The notes under the pieces are model-generated. The model was not told the origin of the DNA and did not search any database. It saw only the letters and a list, made by a program, of their open reading frames with translations. Shown piece by piece: positions 11,708-23,188 of a DNA stretch of 64,000 nucleotides. Position 1 is the stretch's first letter, and each line of letters starts with the position of its first letter. The stretch is from Lathyrus oleraceus (taxonomy: Eukaryota; Streptophyta; Magnoliopsida; Fabales; Fabaceae). The position numbers and the translations under genes were made by a program. The stretch lies in assembly GCF_024323335.1 (NCBI RefSeq), contig NC_066581.1, positions 439,680,281-439,744,280 on the forward strand. The letters run 5' to 3'.

Positions 11708-11969
11708 GCTAAAGCTAGCGGAAATATACCCGAACGTATCGCACGCTCGAACATACAATAGAGTCGCCATCGAACTTTATTTATCCCCAAAGGGAAGGGA
11801 AAACATCGATAAAACCCGGGGGAAAGAGATATAATGGGTAAGGAAGTCAGTTATGCAAGGGGAAAGTATTAGCACCCCAAACATCCATGGTACTCCATGG
11901 GAACCGTTTAGATTGTTCTCGCTCGTATAGGTGTTAGCTAAAGATTACTCGTAAAAAAAGGGGAAGGAA

Positions 11970-13660
11970 GAAATAGATAGAGTGCTCGGTGAGGATTGGG
12001 GCCCTCATGCCTACGTATCCTCATAGTGAAATAAGGATTTCAGAGCTCCGTAGTTCATAGAACTAATGGTGGGAGATGAAAAGAAGTGTGATAGAAGTAT
12101 GGTCTGAACCAAAGAGTAATATGATTTTAACTCCAACAAGGGGTGAAAATGTGAACTCAAGAGTAAAACTTGTATGAACCAACAAGTGAGGGGTCTAAGA
12201 CATGGTATCATTGTATTGGAATAATCGAAAAGAAAGGGTTGCCTAAATGCGGCTGCAAAGTACTTAAGGAGATGTTTGTCTAAGCTGCAAGGTCTGGCAA
12301 GACAAAAAAATCAGCTCTTGGTTCACAAAAAGGGGTACAAGATGGAGCACAAAGGTAATGTACTTGGATCAAAGAATAGGTATATCACATGGAGTGAAGG
12401 AAGGTAGAATGTGAATGTATCATGGAAATGAATGGAGTGAAGTGACCGAAGTCACAGAATATAATATTACGTGACAAGTGACTGAAAAGGTATAGTTTGA
12501 AACCGAAAGTCAGATATATCGGAATCCATAGGAGAAATGGAATTTGTACCATAGAGGGAAATGTGGCATGAACCACAAGTGAGGGGTCTAAGACATGGTA
12601 TCACTATATGGTTGGCCGAAAAAGAAGTAATTAAATGAATGGGTACAAGCCAAACAACTCTAGGTGCAAAAGTGGACTATGCATTAGGCGTCCTAAAAGG
12701 ATGTATATGATATTCCAAAGAAAGTGTATCTCGATGTCAAAGTTATAATATGTCACTAGGTGGACGATTTATGACCGAAGGTAGATAATGGATAGTGAAA
12801 GATATGGATGATTCCCTAAGGCGGAAGGAATAATTAGAAGTATGCTCGCCAAGGATTCGCATCCTCGTGCCTACATATTCTCATTATGCAATGAGAAAAT
12901 CAGAGCAGTCGTAGTTCAAAACTACGAAAAGAAAGAAGGGAGATATACGGTAATGAAGATTATATGGTATCGAGGGAGCTCACGAAGATTATATACGGTG
13001 ATTCGCATCTTCGGTTCAGATTATATGGTATCGAGGGAGCTCACGAAGATAACTGGCTTTGAACTCAAGAGTAAAACTGGTATGAACCAACACATGAGGG
13101 CCTACAACATCGTATTGGAATAACCAGAAAAAAGAATGAATTAAGTGTTCGATTGCATAGCACGAATAACTATTGGTTCACAAGGCGGACTATTCATTAA
13201 GCGTCCTAAAAGGATGAGTCTGAGACCCATAAGAAAGTACTGTTGGGTGCAAGGGAGAATGTATCATTTGCTGGGGAACAAGCAATTTGAGATCAAAGAG
13301 AAGAAATATCTTGAATCCATGAATGAATTAACTCTGAACCGAAGAGTGAAGGTAAACCAGCAAGTGAGGGGTGTAAGACATGGTATCACTATAGTGGAAT
13401 AACCAAAAATAAAGGAATTAAATGTCTGGGTACAAGCCAAATAACTCTCGATTCACAAGACGGATTGTTCATTAGGCGTCCTAAAAGGATGTGAATGGAA
13501 TCCAAGGAACAATGATATTTGATCTCAAAAAGCTGGAATTGATTGATGAAAGAATGATGGATTAATAAATAGGGTAGCTCGCGAAGAAACTGGGTTCTCC
13601 TGCCTACGTACCCTCCTTGTGTAATGAGGAAATCAGAAATTTTATAGTTCAGCTCACTAG
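11970..13660 (-). repeat. Degenerate dispersed repeats in LTR U5
   Basis: The block 'GCTCGCCAAGGATTCGCATCC ... GCCTACGTATTCTCAT' (two short anchors) recurs at about 11977, 12843 and 13573. GAGGGGTCTAAGACATGGTA recurs near 12187 and 12585, with a close variant near 13367. GCGTCCTAAAAGGATG recurs near 12689, 13201 and 13476. The same blocks are found in the E3 LTR near 46620, 46791 and 47366. The LTR seems to have grown by internal duplication. Confidence 0.65.
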
Positions 13661-13766
13661 GGCTGAAAAGAAATTGATTGGAGGCAAGAGGAAATGGATG
13701 ATTGAGATTGAAATGATTTGAATTGAAAGAATGAAGAATGGATAGACTTCATATTTATTGGATGAG

Positions 13767-14350
13767 AATCACACTAAAGTCTATGGGTAAAGGTGGATAT
13801 GATAAGCAACGGGCCAAACGTATCGCACCCAAAGATATCCAGAATGAGTGTAGGAAAGCTCCAGTCTCATTCCTTCTTTACCACTTAAGGCTCGTGGCGT
13901 ATAATTCTCGTCTTAACTTCAAGTGGGAAGAGAAGAATCTTTGTAGTTGTTTCTTGAATGGAAGATGAAGACTTTATTAATCGTTCGATTCAAATCGTAT
14001 TAAAGTCTATGAATGGAGGTGAATACGATGAGCATTGGGTCATACGTCCCATACCCAAAGATACTCAGAATGGGGGTAGGAATACTCCAGTCCCACTCCT
14101 TCTCAATTACTTAAGGCTCATATCGTACAACTTGATTCATGATCGATAAGTTGTTGATTGTAGTCGTTGCTCTTGTTGTATTTTGCTTTGTGAAGATAGA
14201 CTTGTCAATCGTATGATTATAATTGTGCTAAAGTCTATGAATAGAGGTGAATACGATGAGCGATGGGTCATACGTCCCATACCCAACGATATTCAGAATG
14301 GGGGTAGGAAGACTCCAGTCCAACTCTTTCTCTATTGCTTAAGGCTCGGG
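13767..14350 (-). repeat. Three copies of a ~220-bp LTR repeat
   Basis: Units near 13767, 13990 and 14222 share AAAGTCTATG, a CGTCCCATACCCAA box, an AGTCC run and TTAAGGCTC in the same order. The E3 LTR has only two matching units (about 47585 and 47830), so unit number differs between copies. Confidence 0.7.
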
Positions 14351-15040
14351 TCACACTCTCCTAACTTTGAGTTGATAAGCTTTTGAAGATGCCTCCTTTG
14401 ATGTACTTGAATAATCCGCTGCTTGGTATAACTGAGGATGCCTTGATTGAAGATCTTGAGCTGAGGCCTTGAGCTCCACAACGTGAAAGAAAAGTCCTAC
14501 TAAGTGACCAAGGGTCTTTTGGTCACTCAATTAGACTGGGGCATTATACAAGTTCAAATGATTTAATTAATCAAAATTGCTTTTGATCAATTTTATCGGG
14601 GGTTTGGTTTTAGTTTTGCGGGGAACTAAGTTTGGATCTAATTGAAGTCAGTAATTGTTAGAAACTAACCTAAGGGATCATGCATTAGAAATTGATTGAA
14701 TATTCTAAGTTAGATTAGAAATCCTAAGGGAGCATGTCAAAATATTGATTAAAATCATGATTGCAATTCTATGTTAAGTCCTACAATTATTGCCTTCTAA
14801 TCCTAAGGGAAGCATGTAACTTCAACACAAAAATACCAAAATAAACCTAAAAGGGCAAATTGGTCATTTACCAAAAATATGTCTAACTTTATTCATGGCT
14901 CAAAAGGGATTCTAACCTAAAGTTGACTTCTAATCCTAATGTTGAGAATAGTGAAGTCCTAAATTTAAGCAAACATAATTGTTTCTAACTTCAATCTAAT
15001 TAAAATTCCTAATTAAATTCTAATGAAAAATCCTCAAATG

Positions 15041-15186
15041 TGAATTAATCCTAATTAAAATCTAAAATGGGAATTAATCCTAATTACATTCTTAAATGGG
15101 AATTAATCATAATTATATTCTAAAATGGGAATTAATCCTAATTAAATTCTAAAATGGGAATTAATCCTAATTAAATTCTAATTATG
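15041..15186. repeat. 29-bp minisatellite, five copies
   Basis: The unit GGAATTAATCCTAATTAAAT plus nine more bases is repeated head to tail about five times with a few substitutions. It is A/T-rich and lies in the central LTR. The E3 LTR lacks a clean array at the matching place. Confidence 0.8.
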
Positions 15187-17440
15187 GGAATTGATCGTAA
15201 TTGTCTAAATCAACCTAGTCAAGCTAATATTATTCTAATTAATCAAATTGTAAAAACAATTAAGAAAAATAAAAGAAATCAATAAATGATGAAATGGAGG
15301 TGTAAGTGTCAAATGGGAGTGTAAAACAGAATTGTGTTGGTGGGCTTCAGAATGAGCCCAATACAGTTTTTGTTCCACTAGCGAAAACAAAAAAAAATAG
15401 GGGGGTGCGAACAGTGGAAACGACAATGGGCTTCTGAGCCCAATACCAATTTTATTTCGCTAGCAAAACGAATAGAGTGGTGCGTGGTAAAAAAAAGAGA
15501 CGGGCTTCTGAGCCCAAAGTACCTCAAAATTCACTCCAGATAGGGGGTGCACACTGAATTCACTAGGTGAATTAGTAAAAGACTAATGGGCTTATTGAGG
15601 CCCATTCCAACTATTTGGTAGACAAAGGGGGTGTATACTAAACCAAAAAATACTGTGGGCTAATATTTAGATCCCAATTTCACCTCCCTGTTGACTTGTA
15701 CAAGTCAACAGGTTTAAATGACTAATCTCGCACGCTCACTCTCCATTACTTAATCATGTCATCCTTGTTCGTGAGCCACTGCGCCGGTGACTGTCGCCGG
15801 CGGCGGTGGCTGCTAAAACCCAACTTCTAAACACCAAATTATGCGCAAAGTTGCATTGATGAGGAAAACAGGATCCCTTTGAGGGATTGATTCCTGGATC
15901 AACCGAATCAAAAGGAAATGGGGAGGAACCCTAAGATTCTAATCACAAATTAAATGGCAACCAACACGAATTGAACCTCACTACCATGGGGGTTTGACTT
16001 CCCAACCTAAATACTACCACTTACCACACTCAAAACAAGAAAACATCACAGCATGGCAATGGACTTACCGGAGAAGATGACCAGAAAATTTCACAGGTGA
16101 GTTCTTGATCACGATTCGTTCTCTTCTCTTCTTCCTCTCTTCTTCTTCTTCTGGATTGAGTGGGATCTTGAGGGGGTTTAAGCATAACATATTTGAAGCT
16201 CTAATGGTGAGCTTCAACTGTTTCTAGAGAGTGCGTGTAGTGAGGGTGAGGAAGAGGATTCGCCAATGATTGGAATGTGAGTGTAATGATTTCCAAGGGT
16301 TTCCAAATGATGGTGATGAAGGGGATTAAATAGCCTTTAGGCTTGGATTGAATTAGGCTTGGAGTTAGGATTGGATTTAGTTATGTTTAGGTTGGAGTTA
16401 GTTGGATTCAAATCATTGAGTTCATTGTGAAACTCAGTTAGTTAGAATCAACTCAGTTAGTTAAATTGGTTCCAAAAGTGGAATGACCTTTGACTGGATG
16501 TGTAGGTTAATGTTTAAATGGAAATGAACTAAAAGAGCTTGAGCAACTGCTTGAACAGGTCACATTTAGATGAACTTGAGCTTGAGCTTTGTGTGTGACC
16601 TGTAATTGGCTTAGGCAAGATGTAGCAAATGCAGATTAGGATGAGATTACATTCATGTTGAACTGCTTTTAATGACCTGTTATCCCTGTTGCAGGTTTTG
16701 ATTAAGTGGCTTCGCTCTTTCCTTTGAATTGCTAAATAGTTTAACATGTGGATGTTGCCAACTCTGGGTATATAGGCTTGGTTCAGTGCTTCATATACTG
16801 CATCAGTTTGGTAGGTTAATGGTTATGTTTCAGCAGAACAAGTCTTGTTGTATTGAATCTTATGAGTCCTTTAGCCTTGCCAATTCAATGCCTGATTTCA
16901 TTGTACTCTAGCTTTGCAGGTTTTTTCTGGTTTTGTATGGTGGTTTGTGATGCTGTTATGTTGTCTTGAATGATGACTGTTGAACTGTTAATGCAGGCTT
17001 GGCTTTGGTCACGGTTCATGCAGCATAACCAGGTTGGTTTTCTCCATATGTTGCACGACATGTTTGGTTTTGGTTGAAGGATGAGGTAGGCCATTGGAAT
17101 TTAGGCATTTGGTGTTGGTCTGAGCAGGTTATGTGATGGATTGAGCTTGGCATGTGGTTGTGCATTATTGGTTTGATGTTGCTGATGTTGTCAAGGTTGG
17201 AACTGAAGGTTAGCTTTCCATGCTATTGGTTTTAAACTGGATTTAACTTGTGAATATTATACCTGTTGTTAGCTTTGTGATATGTTGTAGGTTTAGGTTA
17301 GGCTAGATTGAAACTGGTTTGGACCATGATGTGTGGTTTGGTTTGTAGGTGTCTTGCATTGTGCTCTTGGCCTTTTACCAACCTGCTACAGTTCAATGCC
17401 AGGTTTGTCCATGATACCGTGGTTGATGCACCTTGTGCTG

Positions 17441-17445
17441 CAAAC
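17441..17445 (+). other. Target site duplication of E2, left copy
   Basis: CAAAC directly precedes the 5' LTR start TGTAAGACC, and the same CAAAC follows the 3' LTR at 39591-39595. Five bases is the usual duplication for Ty3/gypsy elements. Confidence 0.9.
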
Positions 17446-18794
17446 TGTAAGACCCTAATTTTTACCCTAAGATCCCTCATGGCATCATAACATTGCATTT
17501 GCATAAGCCTCAAGGATCATAAGCATCTTGGTTCCCTTTGCCTTTGGGTAGGATCTCTTGAGATTTGGTTTGAGATCACCAAGCATGCTTGAATTGTATT
17601 ATTTCTTTTCTCATTCCATTTACTAACCAAAAGCACAAAAATATGTCACTAACATCTCTTGTTTGTAGCTTGAGCAGTCACAAGGTCAAAAGCCTCTAGG
17701 AGATCCTTTGTGCAATAGTATGGTCAAGAGAAGGTGAAAGCAAGCATGGCAATGGTTCTCAAAGCTCTCATCCATCAAATATGCCTCCCAAGTATCTCAA
17801 TTCATCATTTTGATCAAAACAAGTCAAGGGATTTGAGGTTTGTTTCCCAAGGAAACCCTAATTCATATGTTCCTCAACTGTGCCTTGCTCTTGAAGCAAC
17901 CTCAGCCCATGGTCAAATAAAAACAAGGGAATTTCTTTAATTCATCATTTCATGCATATTTGAACTTATTTGAGTGTCCTCAATCATCAATTCTTCAAGA
18001 TATGAGTTGTGGACTTGAGAAGTTGATCAGTCAATTCATCTGACTATTTTAAAATACAATGAGACCTAACGTTTTATGGGTTGGTCAAATGGAGATGACC
18101 CCAAGAGAAAAAATGATATCAAGGACAATATGAACAACTTTAATGTTCATCAAAAATTGATTTTAAGCTTGGAAGGTCATCATCCATTCCAAGACATTAT
18201 AGGTCATTTTGACTAAAACCCTAATTTTAGGTCAACTTCCCAAGGACATACCTCCTTCATTTTTCATGATTTTGAAGTGATACTTAATGCATTGGAAAGA
18301 TTAATGTGTCTACTTCAAATGTTATGTTGAGAAAAATTGCAAAATATCAAAATAAATACATTTGATAATGCAAAGCATTATAGGTCACTTTGAGCCAAAT
18401 GCATTGAAATGTGAAAAAATCCAACTTCAAGTTCCCATAACATCTTCATCAAAAATCCAAATGATGCAAAATTTAAGTCCAAATTGATTTCCTTGAAAAC
18501 CTCTACAACTTTCATGTTGAAGATTTTATCATTTGGAGCTTGCATCATTGAGACAGAAGGGCTTGAACATTGGCCAAATTTGGAAATTTCACATATTCAT
18601 GTTTTGCACCCTACACTTCAAGTTCAGTTTTCATTAAATTCCAAGGCCCAAATGAAGTTTTGATCAACATGACATTTGTTCCTTATGCAACAAGCTTTCC
18701 AACCATTACTCATAAGGTTGCATTTTGATTTTGCACATGGTATTTTCGAAGGCTTGAACATAATATTGCATTTTATGAAAATCATTCCAATTGC

Positions 18795-18914
18795 CATGCA
18801 TGATCCATTAACATCCAATATGCACGTCCAATTCATATTTGGTGATGTATATCTTGCAATTCCAATCAGAATTGGGCCCTCCATGCGCCTGTACAAGCCC
18901 ATGCATGGAGGCCC
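18795..18914 (+). promoter_or_regulatory. RY motifs and imperfect hairpin upstream of the E2 TATA box
   Basis: CATGCATG occurs at 18795-18802 and 18900-18907. It is the RY element bound by plant B3 regulators such as ABI3/FUS3 in seed genes. GGGCCCTCCATGC (874-886) and GCATGGAGGCCC (903-914) form an inverted repeat with one unpaired base. Both RY motifs are kept in the 3' LTR at 36204-36211 and 36309-36316. A role in expression is inference. Confidence 0.5.
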
Positions 18915-18960
18915 TCTTCTCCCATGCACACGAGTTTGATGATGCTTGCATCTCCCTCCA

Positions 18961-18971
18961 TTTATAAATAC
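18961..18971 (+). promoter_or_regulatory. TATA box of the E2 5' LTR
   Basis: TTTATAAATAC is the best TATA match in the LTR. It lies 1.5 kb in, where U3 should end, and transcription should start about 30 bases downstream near 18990-19000. The 3' LTR has CTATAAATAC at 36371-36380. Confidence 0.65.
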
Positions 18972-21900
18972 AAGTGCTATGCTCTTCAATTCTTCAACCT
19001 GAAGGCGCCTGAACCTCTGCTGAACTCAAAACTCAACCCTCACCAAAGGAACTTTTCTCTTTCTTTCAAAAATTTCAGATCTGAATTTCAATTGCATTGA
19101 TTGATTTTCTAGATCTATAAGTTCCTAAACCTTCTTTACTTGATCCATAGAGCTTTCTGTTTGCAAAAGAACCTAAGGATCTTGACTCAATTCCTCAAAA
19201 TTCAAAGGTTTTCTTTAACTGCATTTTGCTTCGAATTAGCTCATATATTGATCTATATCCTTTGTTCTTGTGTGATCTGAATCCCTCTGCATAGAAGCAT
19301 CATTATTGTGCTTTCAATTTTTGAAAATCATTAAGTTCACTTGAACACCACAAAACATCCACCTCTGATTTCTCTCAATCTAGAGATCCAGAGTAGAATT
19401 GAGTGGCATTGGAATGATGTACATCACTCCACCTTTCAAATGGTACATGGATCGTGCATTTTAGTTGATGTTTTAATCTCTGCAAATTGTGACCATCGCC
19501 GGAGCTAGCCGGAGAAGACGGTGGCGCTGGCCACCGTCTGGTCTCCAAATTAGATCAGGACCGTCATTGCTTTGTCCAGATCTAATCTCAGCTCTCCATT
19601 TTTATGGCTTTATTTAATTTGTTTTGTTTCTCATTGACTTTGGATCATGGTACACGCGCAGCTCATTGCCATTAGATCCTCCACGTCAATTAATGAGATC
19701 TCATCCAATGCACGTGGTTTTTTCTAATTTCTGATTTAATCCATTTTATTTCTTTTATTATTTCAAAAAATCATAACTCTCTCATTATTGGTCCAAAAAT
19801 TATGGGACCAATTGCATTATTTCTCTTTTAATTTCTAGTTTCTAAAAATGATTTTTAATATTTTTTATTTTATCATTTGCTATTTTTTATTAATTTTCTC
19901 TTTTCTGGTTATTTTTAATTCATTTTAAATAGTTTTTTATATTCAAATAATACAAAAAAAATTCTCCAACCTCTTTGAATGATGATAGATCTATGAAAAA
20001 TATTCTCATCAATTTATTAATTGATTTGAGATTTATTTGAGATTTTAGTTCAATTAGGTTATTTTTATACACTTTTAATTGATTTAAAATAGTTTCTGAC
20101 TTTTAAAAATGCTAAAAAAAATTGTCAAACTTTGTTTTACCTTGTTGAACTTGGGATAATTCACTTGGACTTTTCAAAGTCGATTTGAAGTGAATTTGAA
20201 GTTTGACCTTTCTTTATTATTTTAATTCAAGTTTTATTTTAAATATTAAAAATGCCAAAAATATTTTGTTTATTTCTTGACTTCTAATCTTCATTTTGCT
20301 TCTGTTTTCTATTGTTTGACCTTGATCTTCTCTATCTTTGGTCATAGATTATTGATTATCTCATTTCATTTAATGTACTTTAATTCTTTATCTTCTTCTT
20401 CTCCTTCTTCTTTTTCTTTTTGATCAATGAGGTAAAGATTGGTGGTTAGCATTGATTAGGGAGGTTTAATCTTCCTTGATTCAAATCTAATTCATCTTGA
20501 TCATGGATCAAGTGAATGGCTTTGCATTAAGGATAGATTTCTTTCTAAATCATGCAAAGAACCTAAATCAATACAAGATCATTTCTCATCTTCTTTTTGG
20601 CATGGCAAGTTGTTGGAGTTTGATTAACTAATCAAGACCTCTAACTTGTGTTGTTGCCTACATTATTATTGACCGGCCTCAGATAGTTGTGACTTCTACA
20701 TAAGTCCAATTACGATTGCTTAACATAGCGCTAAATTTTCCTTATGGCACACTAACTACTAACACTAACCATTAACTATCAACATTTACTTTTTGCTCTT
20801 TACATTTATGCAATTTACTATTCTTGTAAATATTATTCATTTGCTTTTCCCCCTTTGCTCATTTGGGCACATGTTTATGTTAATGCAATTTTCCTTTTGC
20901 TCACTTGAGAATATAATTGTGTATATATTATTGTGCTTGTCTTTTGTTTTGTTTGTGATGGACCAAATGCAAAGAAATGGACAAATGGACTTAGTTTCTA
21001 GGACATTCCTTATGCGAATTGGAGTAAAAGGACCCTAATGTTGAAGATGGATTAGAAGGATCAAACCTCTAAACTCACTCTTGTCCATTCTTGATTTGCT
21101 TCATAAAACTTTTTGATGTGTGTACTTTTGTGCTAGGGGATCCTTTGAGAACTCAGTTTGAAGAATCATTGCCATGTTCATCCAAAGTGAAAGATACAAG
21201 AGCCATTTGGGGATCTTCTAAGAGCTTGTTTGATTATGTTGATTACTTGAGCTATTACTTATTTTGCTTGCATATTCCAAAGGATGGGAGCTACTTGGAT
21301 CATCAATATGATCTCAAGAGAGGAACTCCATTTGTGGTCTTGTTTCTTATCCCTTATCTCTTGTATGATTAGGACTTTAGCCATTCTTCTTCTTCCCTCC
21401 ACTCTAACCCAAGCCAAAACTTTTGTGCAAACATTTAACACTTCTTTTCAAACATTAGAAACATAAGCCTTATGCTTTTGATTTTCAAACTTTCTTTTCA
21501 TAACACTTATTTTGAATTGAACTTCTAAGTCAACTTTGACCATATTTTGTAAATACTTTTCATTGATAAATATAACTCATTCAAATACTTTTGTGGTTTC
21601 AATGGCCACGTTTTATCATAACTTTTTCATAACCTTTAGCTATTAGGTTTGAGTTATCCTTGAGGTAGATGTAATACTCACCTATATCCTTAGTGATGTA
21701 CAATGAGTCTTCCATGCTTATTATAGGGTTAACCCCTCACTAGCATGTTGAAGCTATCCTCACATGGTGGATTTGTGGTTTTAGGTTGAGTTTTCTCCCT
21801 TGGATAACAAAAGACCTTAAGGCTTTTGGACCAATCAATTCACCAACTCATTTTGAGATTTTTACCCTGAACTACGAGGTTTTGATCCTAATCTTTTTTA

Positions 21901-22280
21901 AGATGGTACGTAGGCAATGTGTTTATCCATCCAAACACAAAAAATGTAAATAAACTTGTATATTCTCTTCTCATCTCTTCAATCATGTTTGCACAAACAA
22001 ATTTTCACAAAATACCAACCTTACAACAAATGTGAAAAGGGCTCCCTAGGAGTACCTAGGATGTTTTGGGTGCTTAAAACCTTCCCATTGCATAACCAAC
22101 CCCCTTACCCATATCTCTGACATTTTTACTAGTTTTTGATTCGATAAAACTTTTAGGTTTTTGTTCGCTTTCTAACCATTCCTTTGGATAAATAGAAGTG
22201 TGGTGGCGACTCGACTTGTATGGTTTACCTTGGACTTAGTCAATATCTCTAATGGTAACAAATACCCCACTACATAAAAG

Positions 22281-22297
22281 TGGTGACTCTGCTGGGG
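22281..22297 (+). other. Primer binding site of E2
   Basis: TGGTGACTCTGCTGGGG lies six bases after the LTR end. It matches the E6 site (TGGCGACTC...) except for C to T at the fourth base, so it would pair with the presumed tRNA-Arg 3' end with one mismatch. Confidence 0.85.
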
Positions 22298-23188
22298 AAA
22301 TTTGCCTAGTGGGTTTTGCCTACTTTTCATATTTGTTGTATTGTATTGTATATTATTTTGTGACATATTTTTTGTGCAATTTGGGATTACTGTATTGTAT
22401 GTAATGATTGATATGCTTGAATATTAATTCCTTGTATGCTTGGTGATCTTTGTGAGATGAGTTCTATACCCGAACTTGAGTGCACTTAGGATAGGAGAAT
22501 GGCATAGTCTTGTTGACTTGTGTGGAGTTATTCCTTAGCAAGTTGACTTGCAAGCCCATTCACTTGGTGGAGGTCATGTTGGGATCAATAATGTCAGACA
22601 CGTAGTTGTGGTTAGACATTACTCTTTCCAATATAGACCTTAGAAGCCAAGGACCTTAGTTTACCAAGCCCATCTTGGCCTATTCTTAGGATGTAGTGCA
22701 AAAGTCGTTCAAGTGTAAGATTTGATACGATTGTTACGCGATACTACACTCATAAGAGTCTCTCTTGAGAATATTTTTGGAATACAAGTAGTCGTTTATC
22801 CGATAATATCCGAAAGATGGGATGATGACTATGGGAACCTCTTGTAGAACATGTTTGGCAGGTTTAAACCCTAGTACACTCCCTTTGGGTGGTTCTTAAC
22901 CGAGACTCCATGCTCGTGACTTGCAACAAACCCTTGATTCATGGTTGATTCGTTCTTGTGTATCCTTAATATCAATGGAACTTGGGTGTTGATAAGGTGT
23001 GAACCATAATCCACCAAAATGGATGATTGATATTAAGGATGACATGATCCATCTCATGACCTTTGTTTGGTGCGCTTTGCTTGATCCTTGAGTGTGATTG
23101 TTGCATTCATGCACCCATTTGCATCCATATCATCAAAAATAAGAAAATTTTCAAGGAACTTAAGAGGTCTATTTGCAAATTTTCAGAC
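22298..23188 (+). other. 5' leader of E2 with long inverted repeat
   Basis: This is an untranslated leader of about 890 bases before ORF1, nearly identical to E6 60427-61318. It contains a perfect 14-bp inverted repeat, ATCCTTAATATCAA at 22962-22975 and its reverse complement at 23027-23040, with a 51-base loop. Packaging and dimerisation signals of retroelements lie in such leaders; assigning that role here is inference. Confidence 0.7.

Larger units (their letters stand above)
11708..17445 (-). repeat. Central family-B LTR, part 1 (U5, R and part of U3)
   Basis: This follows the PBS on the minus strand and is homologous to much of the E3 LTR: 12206 pairs with 46272, about 14503 with 48106, and about 16430 with 49100. 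It contains no supported gene; the many short ORFs are chance. Internal repeats make up much of 11970-14350 and a 29-bp tandem lies at 15041-15186. A weak TATA-like TATTTAAT (minus) lies near 16330, in the place of the clear TATA box of E3. It is cut at 17445 by E2 and resumes at 39596. Together the two parts give an LTR of about 7.4 kb. Confidence 0.75.
17446..22274 (+). repeat. 5' LTR of E2
   Basis: Starts TGTAAGACCC and ends CCCCACTACA, six bases before the PBS. It is 4829 bases long. From the TATA box at 18961 I place U3 at 17446 to about 18990, with R and U5 after it. No gene is supported inside: the 121-residue minus-strand frame (18624-18989) and the 93-residue plus-strand frame (21091-21372) are open in both LTRs but resemble nothing I know. 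The last 240 bases (from 22033) are nearly identical to the E6 LTR end. Confidence 0.95.

Noticed and set aside
11970..14350. CRISPR-like array from the recurring blocks
   Set aside because: Repeat units are long, diverged and unevenly spaced, no cas genes exist, and the DNA is a plant retrotransposon LTR.
18624..18989. Minus-strand 121-residue frame open in both E2 LTRs (also 36033-36398)
   Set aside because: It has no recognisable motif, overlaps the promoter, and the two LTRs are only a few per cent apart, so both staying open is not strong evidence of a gene.
21091..21372. Plus-strand 93-residue frame repeated in both LTRs (also 38508-38789)
   Set aside because: It lies in LTR U5 with no known domain, and its presence in both LTRs only reflects their common origin.
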